DNA of 64,000 nucleotides from Sutcliffiella sp. FSL R7-0096 (GCF_038595065.1 NZ_CP152003.1:1964001-2028000); one strand, 5' to 3'; positions 18,913-27,878 are shown, counted from the first letter of the stretch. Program-made: numbers and translations. The notes: a model not told the origin generated them from the letters alone.

Positions 18913-18918
18913 TATAGT
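18913..18918 (+). promoter_or_regulatory. Candidate -10 box for ctaCDEF
   Basis: TATAGT lies 170 bases upstream of ctaC, after the ctaB terminator. The -35 region is poor, so an activator would be needed. The 170-base leader includes a good Shine-Dalgarno site (TTGAGGTG, about 18945) followed by ATG-TGA. Confidence 0.35.
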
Positions 18919-19087
18919 AAACAATGAGTGCGAATTTTGTCCTATTGAGGTGATAGCATGTGAGGGTCCGGTGACGAATCGGATCTACATCTAACTTCGT
19001 GATTAGATTCTTTCTAAAAGCTTTGAAGGAATTTATCAATACATTCTACTTCACTCACTAAATATGAAAGAGGGGTTTGATTAGGCT

Positions 19088-20152
19088 ATGAAGAAATGGC
19101 TACCTAATTGGCGTATAGTATCACTTTTCAGTGTAATGGCGCTATTCTTATCAGGCTGTGGTAAACCATTCTTATCTGCACTTCAGCCGGTAGGTGAAGT
19201 GGCAGATATGCAAAAATCACTGATTTTGTTAAGCACAGCAATTATGACTCTTGTAGTAGTTGTGGTTTCTATTATCTTCATTTACGTTGTAGTAAAATTC
19301 CGTCAGCGTAAAGGCGATAAAGAAATTATTCCAAAGCAAGTGGAGGGAAGCCACAAGCTTGAAATCACCTGGACTGTTATTCCGATTTTATTACTATTAA
19401 TCTTAGCAGTTCCAACTGTATCTTACACTTTCCACCTTGCTGATGTAAGCAAAATGGATGAGGAAGAAACTGATGCACTGATAGTAAATGTTACAGCACA
19501 TCTATACTGGTGGGAGTTTGAATACCCAGAGTATGGAGTAGTGACAAGTCAAGATTTATATGTTCCAACAGATGAGAATATTTACTTCAACTTGGAAGCA
19601 AGTCAAGTAAAACACTCCTTCTGGATTCCTTCTGCTGGAGGGAAAATGGATACAAACACGGACAATGTTAACCGTTTCTGGTTAAACTTTGATTCAGAGC
19701 GTGTAGGACAGGCAGAAAACCTATTCCACGGAAAATGTGCCGAGTTATGCGGACCTTCCCATGCATTGATGGACTTCAAAGTTAAGACAATGTCTCGTGA
19801 AGAGTTTGATCAGTGGATCGAAGACATGCAAGGAACAGAGCATGCAGCTGATGATACGGAACTTGCACAAGCTGGGGAAGAAATTTTCGCTCAAAGCTGT
19901 ATTGCGTGTCACGCAATCGGAGCAGATCCACAGGCCGATGCAAACGTAGGTCCAAACTTAACAAACTTCGGAGATAGAACTAAAATCGCTGGTATTTTGG
20001 ATCATACCCCTGAAGAATTGGAAAGATGGATTAAAGATCCTGAAGAAATCAAGCCTGGTAACCTGATGACAGGAAAATACGGGGACTTGAAACAGGAAGA
20101 AGTAGACGCTCTTGTTGAATACTTAATGTCATTAAAAGTGGACGAAGAATAG
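19088..20152 (+). CDS. ctaC: Cytochrome c oxidase subunit II (caa3 type, fused cytochrome c)
   Basis: This 354-residue subunit accepts electrons from cytochrome c. It is a lipoprotein precursor (lipobox FLSGC, Cys about 24) with two transmembrane helices. A cupredoxin domain with the CuA centre follows (HGKCAELCGPSHALM, Cys217 and Cys221), then a C-terminal cytochrome c domain with heme-binding CIACH at 271-275. The fused heme domain marks a caa3-type oxidase. It opens the ctaCDEF operon. Confidence 0.97.
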   Translation: MKKWLPNWRIVSLFSVMALFLSGCGKPFLSALQPVGEVADMQKSLILLSTAIMTLVVVVVSIIFIYVVVKFRQRKGDKEIIPKQVEGSHKLEITWTVIPILLLLILAVPTVSYTFHLADVSKMDEEETDALIVNVTAHLYWWEFEYPEYGVVTSQDLYVPTDENIYFNLEASQVKHSFWIPSAGGKMDTNTDNVNRFWLNFDSERVGQAENLFHGKCAELCGPSHALMDFKVKTMSREEFDQWIEDMQGTEHAADDTELAQAGEEIFAQSCIACHAIGADPQADANVGPNLTNFGDRTKIAGILDHTPEELERWIKDPEEIKPGNLMTGKYGDLKQEEVDALVEYLMSLKVDEE

Positions 20153-20177
20153 ATTTTTAAGAAAGGGAGGTTACATT

Positions 20178-22049
20178 GTGAGTACGTTAGCACAGAAAAA
20201 AGGCTTTGGCGCGACGGTTTGGGACTACCTGACAACGGTTGACCATAAGAAAATCGCCATCCTTTACCTTATTGCCGGCGGATTCTTCTTTATCGTTGGC
20301 GGCCTGGAAGCGATGTTCATTCGTATCCAGTTGGCTGTACCTAATAACGATTTTTTAGCTGCAGGCCTTTATAATGAAATACTTACTATGCACGGAACAA
20401 CAATGATTTTCCTGGCAGCGATGCCATTATTGTTTGCGTTCATGAACGCAGCTGTTCCTTTACAAATCGGAGCACGTGACGTTGCATTCCCATTTATCAA
20501 CGCTTTGGGATTTTGGTTATTCTTCTTTGGAGGAGTTTTCCTTAACCTTAGTTGGTTTCTAGGTGGGGCACCTGATGCTGGTTGGACTTCTTATGCCTCT
20601 CTGTCTTTGGCATCTGAAAGTCACGGTATTGATTTTTACGCTTTAGGACTCCAGATTTCGGGTATTGGTACCCTTATCGGGGGAATTAACTTCCTTGTTA
20701 CAATCATTAATATGCGTGCACCTGGTATGACATATATGCGTATGCCATTGTTCACTTGGTCCACGTTTGTGGCATCTGCACTAATTCTTTTCGCTTTCCC
20801 TCCATTAACTGTAGGGTTGGCATTGTTAATGTTCGACCGTTTATTCGGTACAGCATTCTTTGATCCGAATCTGGGTGGTAACACAGTAATTTGGGAACAT
20901 CTATTCTGGATCTTTGGACATCCTGAGGTATACATATTGATCTTACCTGCATTCGGTATTTTCTCTGATGTATTCTCAACTTTCTCTAAGAAACGCTTAT
21001 TCGGATACTCTTCCATGGTATTCGCAACAGTATTAATCGGTTTCTTAGGATTCATGGTATGGGCTCACCACATGTTCACAACAGGTCTTGGACCAATTGC
21101 GAACGCAATCTTCGCTGTTGCAACAATGGCGATTGCCGTACCAACAGGGATTAAAATTTTCAACTGGATGTTCACAATGTGGGGCGGACAGTTACAAATC
21201 AATACTGCGATGCTTTGGTCCATTGCTTTCATTCCAAGTTTCGTACTTGGTGGAGTGACAGGGGTAATGTTAGCATCGGCAGCAGCTGACTATCAGTACC
21301 ATGACTCTTATTTTGTAGTAGCTCACTTCCATTACGTAATCGTTGGTGGGGTAGTATTCGGTTTATTTGCCGGTCTACATTACTGGTGGCCGAAAATTTT
21401 CGGTAAGATTTTAGATGAGACCTTAGGAAAGATTACTTTCTGGCTGTTCTTCATTGGTTTCCATTTAACTTTCTTCATCCAGCATTTCCTTGGCCTAATG
21501 GGTATGCCACGTCGTGTATTTACATTTGGTAAGGATTTAGGATGGGATTTTGCCAATCTGATCAGTTCCGTTGGTGCTATTTTCATGGCACTTGCAACAA
21601 TAGTATTATTCGTTAATATCGTAAAAACTTCTTTAAGCAAGCAGACAGTTGCTGGGGATGCTTGGGGTTATGGCCGTACGTTAGAATGGTCCATTCCTTC
21701 ACCACCACCAGAGCACAACTTTACACAAACTCCACTCGTTCGTGGACTTGATCCATTATGGGTTGAGAAAATGGAAGGCAAAAAAGGCATGACGCCTGCA
21801 GAGCCAATTGGTGATATCCACATGCCAAACGGTTCCATTCTTCCGTTTATCATTTCATTTGGATTGTTCATAGCAGCATTTGGTGTACTATTCAAAAATG
21901 ATTACGCTTGGGGTATCCCAGTAATGATCATTGGATTATTAGTAACTTTTGGTGCCATGTTCTTCCGTTCTATAATTGACGATCATGGATATCATATTCA
22001 TAAAGAAGATCTTCTTGGTGAAGATGATGACAAGGGGGCGAAGCTATAA
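20178..22049 (+). CDS. ctaD: Cytochrome c oxidase subunit I
   Basis: This 623-residue catalytic subunit reduces oxygen to water and pumps protons. It holds heme a and the heme a3-CuB centre. Visible ligands are TMHGTTM (heme a His), the crosslinked His-Tyr region GHPEVYI (His248), WAHHMFT (CuB His pair) and VAHFHYV (heme a3 and heme a His). About 14 transmembrane helices fit the length. The start is GTG with GGGAGG upstream, 25 bases after ctaC. Confidence 0.98.
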   Translation: MSTLAQKKGFGATVWDYLTTVDHKKIAILYLIAGGFFFIVGGLEAMFIRIQLAVPNNDFLAAGLYNEILTMHGTTMIFLAAMPLLFAFMNAAVPLQIGARDVAFPFINALGFWLFFFGGVFLNLSWFLGGAPDAGWTSYASLSLASESHGIDFYALGLQISGIGTLIGGINFLVTIINMRAPGMTYMRMPLFTWSTFVASALILFAFPPLTVGLALLMFDRLFGTAFFDPNLGGNTVIWEHLFWIFGHPEVYILILPAFGIFSDVFSTFSKKRLFGYSSMVFATVLIGFLGFMVWAHHMFTTGLGPIANAIFAVATMAIAVPTGIKIFNWMFTMWGGQLQINTAMLWSIAFIPSFVLGGVTGVMLASAAADYQYHDSYFVVAHFHYVIVGGVVFGLFAGLHYWWPKIFGKILDETLGKITFWLFFIGFHLTFFIQHFLGLMGMPRRVFTFGKDLGWDFANLISSVGAIFMALATIVLFVNIVKTSLSKQTVAGDAWGYGRTLEWSIPSPPPEHNFTQTPLVRGLDPLWVEKMEGKKGMTPAEPIGDIHMPNGSILPFIISFGLFIAAFGVLFKNDYAWGIPVMIIGLLVTFGAMFFRSIIDDHGYHIHKEDLLGEDDDKGAKL

Positions 22050-22672
22050 TGCATACAGAAGAAAAACTAACAGCAGAAACTTTCCCAGCTTCGCCTGAAA
22101 AGGCGACCCTTGAAGGCAAAAACAAGTTCTTAGGTTTCTGGTTATTTCTAGGCGGAGAGACTGTTTTATTTGCTTCATTGTTTGCAACTTATTTAGCTCT
22201 TAGTGGACCAGATTCCATTGTTTCCGGTCCAAACCAAAAAGAATTATTCGACCTTGGCCTTGTATTTGCCGCAACGATGATTCTTTTGACAAGTTCATTA
22301 ACAAGTGTGTACGCTATGTACCACATGAAAAACTTTAACTTCAAAAAGATGCAATTATGGATGGGTATCACATGGCTTCTAGGATTAGCGTTCTTAATCC
22401 TAGAGATTTATGAGTTCAATCATTATATCCATTTAGGCCATACGATTACTAGTAGTGCATTTGGATCTGCATTCTATGTATTAGTTGGTACTCACGGTGC
22501 CCACGTATTCTTCGGATTATTATGGATCGGTACACTATTGATCCGTAACATGAGACGTGGATTGGATCTGTACAATGCTCCTAAGTTCTATGTAGCATCA
22601 CTATACTGGCACTTTATCGACGTTGTATGGTTATTCATCTTTACTGTAGTATATTTAATGGGATTGGTGTGA
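22049..22672 (+). CDS. ctaE: Cytochrome c oxidase subunit III
   Basis: This 207-residue membrane subunit of the caa3 oxidase has five predicted transmembrane helices, as usual for the short bacterial form. Typical blocks are FLGFWLFLGGETVLFASLFA and GTHGAHVFFGLLW, and it ends with the conserved YWHFIDVVWLFIF. Its ATG shares one base with the ctaD stop (TAATG), so the two are translationally coupled. Confidence 0.97.
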   Translation: MHTEEKLTAETFPASPEKATLEGKNKFLGFWLFLGGETVLFASLFATYLALSGPDSIVSGPNQKELFDLGLVFAATMILLTSSLTSVYAMYHMKNFNFKKMQLWMGITWLLGLAFLILEIYEFNHYIHLGHTITSSAFGSAFYVLVGTHGAHVFFGLLWIGTLLIRNMRRGLDLYNAPKFYVASLYWHFIDVVWLFIFTVVYLMGLV

Positions 22673-22678
22673 TGACTG

Positions 22679-23011
22679 ATGGCAAATACTCAATCAAATA
22701 CAGGTAACCCAAAAGTAGATTTAGAATACCGTCGTAAAAAGAATAAGGAAGAAATGAAATACCAGGTTGTTTCCTTCGTATTAATGATTTTCCTTACTCT
22801 GCTTGCTTTCTTGGCGGTTGGTGCAGAGATGTCCAAGTACTTTATCGTACCATTCATCATCTTGCTTGCAATCGTACAATGTATTTTCCAGCTCTACTAT
22901 TTCATGCACATGAACCACAAAGGGCATGAAACGCCGGCGATGTTCTTATACTCCGGTTTGGCAGTTGGATTGATTACAATCTTAGCATTCACGACTATCA
23001 TTTGGTGGTAA
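22679..23011 (+). CDS. ctaF: Cytochrome c oxidase subunit IV (CtaF)
   Basis: This 110-residue small membrane subunit has three transmembrane segments and the family block QLYYFMHMNHKGHE. It begins 6 bases after ctaE and closes the ctaCDEF operon before a terminator. Its Shine-Dalgarno site is weak, which suggests coupling to ctaE. Confidence 0.95.
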   Translation: MANTQSNTGNPKVDLEYRRKKNKEEMKYQVVSFVLMIFLTLLAFLAVGAEMSKYFIVPFIILLAIVQCIFQLYYFMHMNHKGHETPAMFLYSGLAVGLITILAFTTIIWW

Positions 23012-23021
23012 TATCAAATGG

Positions 23022-23050
23022 AAAAGGCAGCCTTAATTGGCTGTCTTTTT
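23022..23050 (+). terminator. Terminator of ctaCDEF
   Basis: AAAGGCAGCC and GGCTGTCTTT pair around a 6-base loop and run into T5. Confidence 0.88.
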
Positions 23051-23082
23051 GCTTTTTAAAATATGTGAAACTGTAAAATCCG

Positions 23083-23142
23083 GTTGATTTCCGTTCCAGG
23101 CGCTTCGCTTTCCGCGGGGCGACCTTGAGCCACCTCAGGCTA
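23083..23142 (-). repeat. Family R repeat, partial copy, reverse orientation
   Basis: It reads TTGATTTCCGTTCCAGG, then GCTTCGCTTTCCGCGGGGCG, then GAGCCACCTCAGGCTA. About half of a full element is present. Confidence 0.7.
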
Positions 23143-23262
23143 AGTAATTATCCAGCTTTATAAGGACCAGCCGTTATTGCTTATTATTTTTAGTAAACAA
23201 AATGGAACCTTGTCTAAATAATGACACTTACTGTTTATGGAACCATCCTTTTTCACACTTCA

Positions 23263-23292
23263 TTGAATGGGCTTATCCTTGTATAGTATAAT
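23263..23292 (+). promoter_or_regulatory. Probable SigA promoter of ctaG
   Basis: TTGAAT (23263-23268) is followed after 18 bases by a perfect TATAAT (23287-23292), 54 bases before the ctaG start. Confidence 0.6.
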
Positions 23293-23345
23293 GTGTATGT
23301 AAAGTGAAAGTGGTGAAGCTTTCAAAAAATTGAGGTGACAGCATA

Positions 23346-24254
23346 ATGATTGGTAACTTGGATATGTTTGGATTTCAAGCGTTATGGAGTCCATATTTAT
23401 TGGCTACAACCATACTTATAACTATTCTGTATTTTTATATTACTGGAAAAGGTCGACACCGCTTCAAGGATTCTGAAGAAATATCCAATAAGCAACGTGC
23501 GTTTTTTCTAAGCAGTATGATCTTGTTCTATCTGATAAAAGGATCACCGGTGGATCTATTAAGTCACTTGATGCTTAGTGCACATATGACACAAATGGCC
23601 ATACTCTATCTGGTCATACCACCTATCTTATTGATGGGAATGCCGGCGTGGGTATTAAGAAAAGTCATCAATCTTCCGGTTGTTAAGCCGGTATTCAGAT
23701 TTATCTCCAAGCCACTGATAGCATTATTGGTGTTTAATGTGCTTTTCTCTCTGTACCATATACCTGTTGTATTTGATACGATAAAAGTGGACATGGTCTA
23801 TCATACAACATATACAACCGTTATGTTCGTGGGAGCATTTATCATGTGGTGGCCACTTGTCAATCCACTGCCTGAGGAGCAACGTTTATCCGGAATTAAA
23901 AAAATCGGGTATATCATGGCTGATGGAATGCTTCTTACGCCTGCGTGTGCGCTGATCATTTTCGCGGATCAGCCTTTATATGCAACCTATTCAGAGATGA
24001 CGGCTTGGCTTGCGGCTCTTGAATTATGTGTACCTGCGGGTACTTTGGCCGGCCTTGACCTTGGAGGCCCTGAGTTATTTAATGCGTTGCCACTAGTGGA
24101 AGATCAACAGCTCGGCGGTGTCATCATGAAGATCATTCAGGAAATCATGTATGGAAGCATACTTGCCTATGTTTTCTTTGGATGGGCCAGACGTGAGCGT
24201 GAAAAGGACGAAATGGACCTGAACAAGGCAATGCATCCAAAAGTAGCAGAATGA
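23346..24254 (+). CDS. ctaG: Cytochrome c oxidase assembly factor CtaG
   Basis: This 302-residue membrane protein of the caa3_CtaG family has about seven transmembrane segments. In B. subtilis CtaG is needed for an active caa3 oxidase, probably in copper insertion. Conserved His-bearing stretches such as HLMLSAHMTQM and the region FSLYHIPVVFD are visible. GAGGTG lies upstream of the ATG. It follows ctaCDEF with its own promoter and probably shares a transcript with the DUF420 gene. Confidence 0.95.
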   Translation: MIGNLDMFGFQALWSPYLLATTILITILYFYITGKGRHRFKDSEEISNKQRAFFLSSMILFYLIKGSPVDLLSHLMLSAHMTQMAILYLVIPPILLMGMPAWVLRKVINLPVVKPVFRFISKPLIALLVFNVLFSLYHIPVVFDTIKVDMVYHTTYTTVMFVGAFIMWWPLVNPLPEEQRLSGIKKIGYIMADGMLLTPACALIIFADQPLYATYSEMTAWLAALELCVPAGTLAGLDLGGPELFNALPLVEDQQLGGVIMKIIQEIMYGSILAYVFFGWARREREKDEMDLNKAMHPKVAE

Positions 24255-24294
24255 TTGGATAGATAGCAACAAGTTAGAACGAGGGGAGAAAGAA

Positions 24295-24762
24295 ATGGAT
24301 TATTCAATTCCGATAATGCCAACAATCAGTACGTTTTTTATCGTATTGAGCGCAATTTTTGTTGCGATAGGCTGGTATCTGATTAGTAAAAGAAAGATTG
24401 AAGCGCATAAAAAAGTGATGTTTCTTGCAGCAATCTTTGCTATCATCTTTTTTATTATTTATGCTTCAAGGACCATTTTTGTCGGCAACACAAGCTTTGG
24501 CGGACCTGATGACATTAAAGTGTACTATACAATTTTTCTTCTGTTCCATATTACACTTGCGACTATAGGTGCTGTGATGGGAATCATTACATTATGGACA
24601 GGATATAAAAATCGACTTGATAGGCACAGAAAGCTTGGGCCTATTACAAGTATTGTATGGTTTACAACAGCTATCACAGGAGTGGCCGTATACTTATTGT
24701 TATACGTTATCTATCAAGGTGGAGAAACCACCTCTGTTTTCAAAGCCATACTGGGACTATAA
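24295..24762 (+). CDS. DUF420 membrane protein (CtaM/YozB family)
   Basis: This 155-residue protein has four transmembrane segments and the DUF420 pattern, with HKKVMFLA, YASRTIFVG and LLFHITLA bearing conserved His residues, and HRKLGPITSIVWFTTAITGV. The Staphylococcus aureus relative CtaM is needed for an active aa3-type oxidase, and B. subtilis has YozB. Its place 40 bases after ctaG supports a role in oxidase assembly, which is inference. A GAGGGGAG site precedes the ATG and a strong terminator follows. Confidence 0.88.
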   Translation: MDYSIPIMPTISTFFIVLSAIFVAIGWYLISKRKIEAHKKVMFLAAIFAIIFFIIYASRTIFVGNTSFGGPDDIKVYYTIFLLFHITLATIGAVMGIITLWTGYKNRLDRHRKLGPITSIVWFTTAITGVAVYLLLYVIYQGGETTSVFKAILGL

Positions 24763-24799
24763 AAAAAGGTGTTTGGACAATTGTCCAAACACCTTTTTT
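24762..24799. terminator. Bidirectional terminator, perfect palindrome
   Basis: A perfect 38-bp palindrome is centred on GGACAATTGTCC with A6 and T6 ends. It serves the DUF420 gene on the plus strand and the permease gene on the minus strand. Confidence 0.93.
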
Positions 24800-24802
24800 G
24801 AG

Positions 24803-25861
24803 CTATATCTTAAAGTTCAATTTGATGATTCCTGCCTCACGAGCCGAGTTGAACGCAATCAACAAGAGTGGACCGACAATGAATCCTAAGATACCAATCA
24901 GCTTTAATCCTAAATACATGGCGATCAGTGTAGCTAATGGAGAAAGACCGATATGGCTTCCCATCACTTTCGGTTCAACTGTCCTTCTGATGATTAGCAA
25001 TACAACTGCTAATATAGCCAACTGCGTTCCGAGACTGATATCACCAGTTATAAGGTGGAACAATGCCCATGGCCCCAGTATGACGATCGAGCCGATGATT
25101 GGAATGAAATCGATGACCCAGATTATGAAGGCCATGATTAAAGCAACCTCTGGGGCGATGAATAGTAAACCAATAAGTGTAATGAAAAATATGATGATGC
25201 TCACTAAAAACTGGGCTTTAAAAAATCCGAAAATTACATAAGATAATCTTGAACTCATAAAATGGACCTTATCTGCCGTTTCTTCTTTCAAGTGTGAATA
25301 GAGGCCGGCTTTCAAGCGAGGCATATCCAGTAGAAACAGGAACAAGGCTATCAAGTAGACAATGAAACTGACGAGATAATTCGGTATGTTGGTAAAAATA
25401 TTTTTTACATTTTGGATATTGAAAAGGTCTGTTAAATAAATCCTCAAATCATAAAGCAATTTATCTACCTGCAGACTAATTTCACTGACAAATTCAGGTG
25501 GAAGATCTTCGGAAGCATTAGTTAGGTCGGCCTGGAAATCCCGCCATACCCGATTCACTTCATTTATGTAGGAAGGTGCATTTTCTACCAGGTTGATTGC
25601 TTCTGTAATCACTTTAGTTGTCAGGAAGTAGCCCATGATCCCAATGCTTGTGACAAACATCAAAAATACGATAAAAACGGAAAGGTTCCTTTTCAGTTTG
25701 GCACGTTCTTGAATCAGCCTTACAAGAGGTTCAAGAAAAAGCGCAGTAATTAAAGCGATGATAATGGGAATGGAAACAGGCAATATGAAAAAAGCAATTA
25801 CGGCTATTACCGCAATAATGATCAGAATAAAAAGTGTTCGAATACTAAACAGCGTTGACAA
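24803..25861 (-). CDS. AI-2E family transporter (YtvI-like permease)
   Basis: This 352-residue integral membrane protein fits the AI-2 exporter/YtvI-type family: an N-terminal pair of helices, a soluble middle part (about residues 90-140) and a C-terminal cluster of helices. The family-like stretch FIIWVIDFIPIIGSIVILGP and the ending RRTVEPKVMGSHIGLSPLATL are visible. The substrate is unknown; some Bacillus members are sporulation proteins. The start is set at TTG 25861, 7 bases after AAAGGAGA; the in-frame ATG at 25885 lies upstream of that site. Confidence 0.82.
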   Translation of the reverse strand: MSTLFSIRTLFILIIIAVIAVIAFFILPVSIPIIIALITALFLEPLVRLIQERAKLKRNLSVFIVFLMFVTSIGIMGYFLTTKVITEAINLVENAPSYINEVNRVWRDFQADLTNASEDLPPEFVSEISLQVDKLLYDLRIYLTDLFNIQNVKNIFTNIPNYLVSFIVYLIALFLFLLDMPRLKAGLYSHLKEETADKVHFMSSRLSYVIFGFFKAQFLVSIIIFFITLIGLLFIAPEVALIMAFIIWVIDFIPIIGSIVILGPWALFHLITGDISLGTQLAILAVVLLIIRRTVEPKVMGSHIGLSPLATLIAMYLGLKLIGILGFIVGPLLLIAFNSAREAGIIKLNFKI

Positions 25862-25980
25862 TGGATGTCTCCTTTCTAATACCATACTCCTATATTAATT
25901 ATAGTACGGATTTTATTGAAATAACAGTATGTAAGAAAATAAATATGTGTACAGATAGTAATTATGATTTTTTTTGATAA

Positions 25981-26162
25981 GGCGGTTTTCGTAAACTTTG
26001 TTGTTTTTGGGATTTTGGAATCATCCTTTATCTTCCTTACTGACCTACTCTTTTCCCTGTTGTACTTAACTTATTACAAGCATATTTTCAGATATATAAG
26101 CAGTAAAAACTCCTATATTGACTTTTTACTGGCGAATTGCAACACTCTTTGAGAAAAGAGCC
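25981..26162. mobile_element. MITE-like element, copy 2 (182 bp)
   Basis: The left end GGCGGTTTTCGTAAAC and right end TTTGAGAAAAGAGCC are family terminal repeats. Perfect 8-bp copies of TTTGATAA flank it (25973-25980 and 26163-26170). An internal hairpin-like stretch GTAAAAACTCC...GACTTTTTAC lies near the right end. It lies upstream of the Gls24-like gene. Confidence 0.9.
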
Positions 26163-26260
26163 TTTGATAAAGAAAGGGAATTGGGAAAGATAAGTTATAC
26201 AGGCACCATGTTTAGTGTGTACACATAAAATAATAAAACCACAAAAAGGAGGTTTATCCT

Positions 26261-26602
26261 ATGTTGGAGCTTAAGAAAAGTCAAACAGACATGAGTAATA
26301 TGTTGCTCCAAACAGTCATATCCATATGTGTCACTGATATCGGTGGAATAAAAACTCTTCCTCCAAGGTTGCTGGGAAAATTTTATTCCATACTTAGCAA
26401 GGACCAATTGAATAACGCGGTCATCCAATATGACATGGAAAATAATATTAACATTGATATCTTTATTGAAGTTGAATATAGCCAATGTATACCGATGAAG
26501 GTTCAGGAACTCCAGAAGTTAATTAAACAAGAAATTGAAGTAATTACAGGGTACACTGTAAAAGCAGTGAACGTGTACGTAGATGGTATTTGGGTGAAAT
26601 AA
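26261..26602 (+). CDS. Asp23/Gls24-like small protein
   Basis: This 113-residue protein has the C-terminal pattern of the Asp23/Gls24 (alkaline shock protein-like) family: an alternating beta region INIDIFIEVEY, a helix, then TGYTVKAVNVYVDGI. The N-terminal part is diverged, so the assignment is probable and not certain. The family includes membrane-anchored stress proteins and division-related factors. AAAAGGAGG lies 8 bases before the ATG. It is a lone gene between a MITE-like element and ylbA. Confidence 0.65.
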   Translation: MLELKKSQTDMSNMLLQTVISICVTDIGGIKTLPPRLLGKFYSILSKDQLNNAVIQYDMENNINIDIFIEVEYSQCIPMKVQELQKLIKQEIEVITGYTVKAVNVYVDGIWVK

Positions 26603-26604
26603 TA

Positions 26605-26643
26605 AAAAAGGTGACAGCAGGTTTTACACCAGCAAATCACCTT
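26605..26643 (-). terminator. Terminator of ylbA
   Basis: AAGGTGA and TCACCTT arms enclose a 22-base loop, and on the minus strand the hairpin runs into TTTTTTATT. It lies in the convergent gap with the Gls24-like gene. Confidence 0.65.
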
Positions 26644-26658
26644 CATTCGTATCTTGTA

Positions 26659-27015
26659 TTATTTTAATGCATCCATGCGTTCTTTGGCTTGTTTTAACAA
26701 TGATTTAGATGTGGAAACTACATTGGATGGGAATGTTTCACCTTCACCGTATTCCACACCATGTGGGTAGTAATGTTTGCCTAAAAGTGGTGTAAGCAAA
26801 TTGATCATAGCATGAGAACCACCAACATCACCTTCAACTGCAAACCCTTGGACACGAAGGTAGAATACACCTTCTTTTGTTTCAAATTTTCGATCGAATG
26901 TAACTCGCTCGTAATCCCACTGACCAGCAAGGTCAAAGCCTAAATCCTCAAAAATGTCCGTTAGACGGGATAATTCTACTTTTTCATTTTCAAACCCTGT
27001 ATTTTCAATTTTCAT
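26659..27015 (-). CDS. ylbA: YugN-like family protein YlbA
   Basis: This 118-residue soluble protein matches the YugN-like family (blocks QWDYERVTFDRKFE, GVFYLRVQGFAV and LLGKHYYPHGVEYG). It lies divergently upstream of the CBS-domain gene, the position of ylbA in B. subtilis. The ATG has AAAAGGAG about 8 bases upstream. The role of the family is unknown. Confidence 0.78.
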   Translation of the reverse strand: MKIENTGFENEKVELSRLTDIFEDLGFDLAGQWDYERVTFDRKFETKEGVFYLRVQGFAVEGDVGGSHAMINLLTPLLGKHYYPHGVEYGEGETFPSNVVSTSKSLLKQAKERMDALK

Positions 27016-27252
27016 GTATGTACACTCCTTTTTCTATCTCTACATCTCGAAATAAGTATGCTCCTTGTTAATAATAGTACGAAAGAGGATAACTTTCAAT
27101 AAGGAATAGAATAACTATCCATGTCATAGAAAGTTTTTTAAAAAAAGTCATGATTTTGTAGAAAATGGTGAACCTAAGGATGTGAGAAGGGATACTCTTA
27201 TCCTCCTCTATTTAATGCACGGCTATGTATGAAAATTAATGGAGGTCAGAAT

Positions 27253-27666
27253 ATGCAAACTGTACGTGAAGTCATGACAACGAATGTTGATTTTTGCACA
27301 CCGCTTGATAATGTCTTTGAGGTCGCAACAAAAATGAAAGACCTGGATGTTGGAGCAATTCCGATTGTTGAAAACAATGAGCTACTTGGTATGATCACGG
27401 ATAGAGACCTTGTTGTAAGAGGGATTGCTGAAAAGCATCCCGGTTCAAATCCTGTAACCAATATCATGAGTGATCACTTAATTACCATCGGACCTGATGC
27501 TTCTATCGAAGAAGCCGCTCATAAGATGGCTGAGCATCAGATAAGAAGATTGCCCGTAGTCGAGAATGGCGCACTTATCGGAATTGTTTCACTGGGTGAT
27601 TTAGCAATCCGTGACTATTCTGATGATCAGGCAGGAGAAGCGCTTAGTGAAATATCAGAACAATAG
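27253..27666 (+). CDS. ylbB: CBS-domain protein YlbB
   Basis: This 137-residue protein consists of two CBS domains in tandem (about residues 1-60 and 68-125), a module that senses adenosyl ligands. Repeated signatures IPIVENNELLGMITDRDL and RRLPVVENGALIGIVSLGDL are visible. There is no attached catalytic domain, so it is a stand-alone CBS pair. The start is the ATG 7 bases after GGAGGT; an ATG eight codons earlier lacks a site. A terminator follows. Confidence 0.88.
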   Translation: MQTVREVMTTNVDFCTPLDNVFEVATKMKDLDVGAIPIVENNELLGMITDRDLVVRGIAEKHPGSNPVTNIMSDHLITIGPDASIEEAAHKMAEHQIRRLPVVENGALIGIVSLGDLAIRDYSDDQAGEALSEISEQ

Positions 27667-27679
27667 CATCTAATGAAAG

Positions 27680-27710
27680 ACTGGATTTCAAAAGAATCCA
27701 GTTTTTTTTT
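27680..27710 (+). terminator. Terminator of ylbB
   Basis: ACTGGATT and AATCCAGT pair around a 7-base loop and are followed by a long T run. Confidence 0.92.
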
Positions 27711-27750
27711 ATGTTCTGTGAGGCATTTGAATGGTTAAAGAGGAATCTAG

Positions 27751-27878
27751 CTGTTGATTGTTGCAATGGGCGTAAGACTCCATCGGGAGGTAGCATTTAG
27801 AGGAGAACCCGCAGGCATGCCGAGGAGGGTCCGCAAGCGCCACGTGGAAAGCGAAGCCCGTTGCGGAAATCAACAGTG
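27751..27878 (+). repeat. Family R repeat, full copy
   Basis: The ends are CTGTTGATT and AATCAACAG, an exact 9-bp inverted pair. Internal landmarks are TAAGACTCC, CGGGAGGTAGC, GAGAACCCGCAGG, GCCGAGGAGG, GTGGAAAGCGAAGC and GTTGCGGAAATCAAC. Confidence 0.85.

Noticed and set aside
24657-25241. 194-codon plus-strand ORF across the DUF420 gene end and the permease gene
   Set aside because: It spans a strong bidirectional terminator and is antisense to a clear membrane protein gene.
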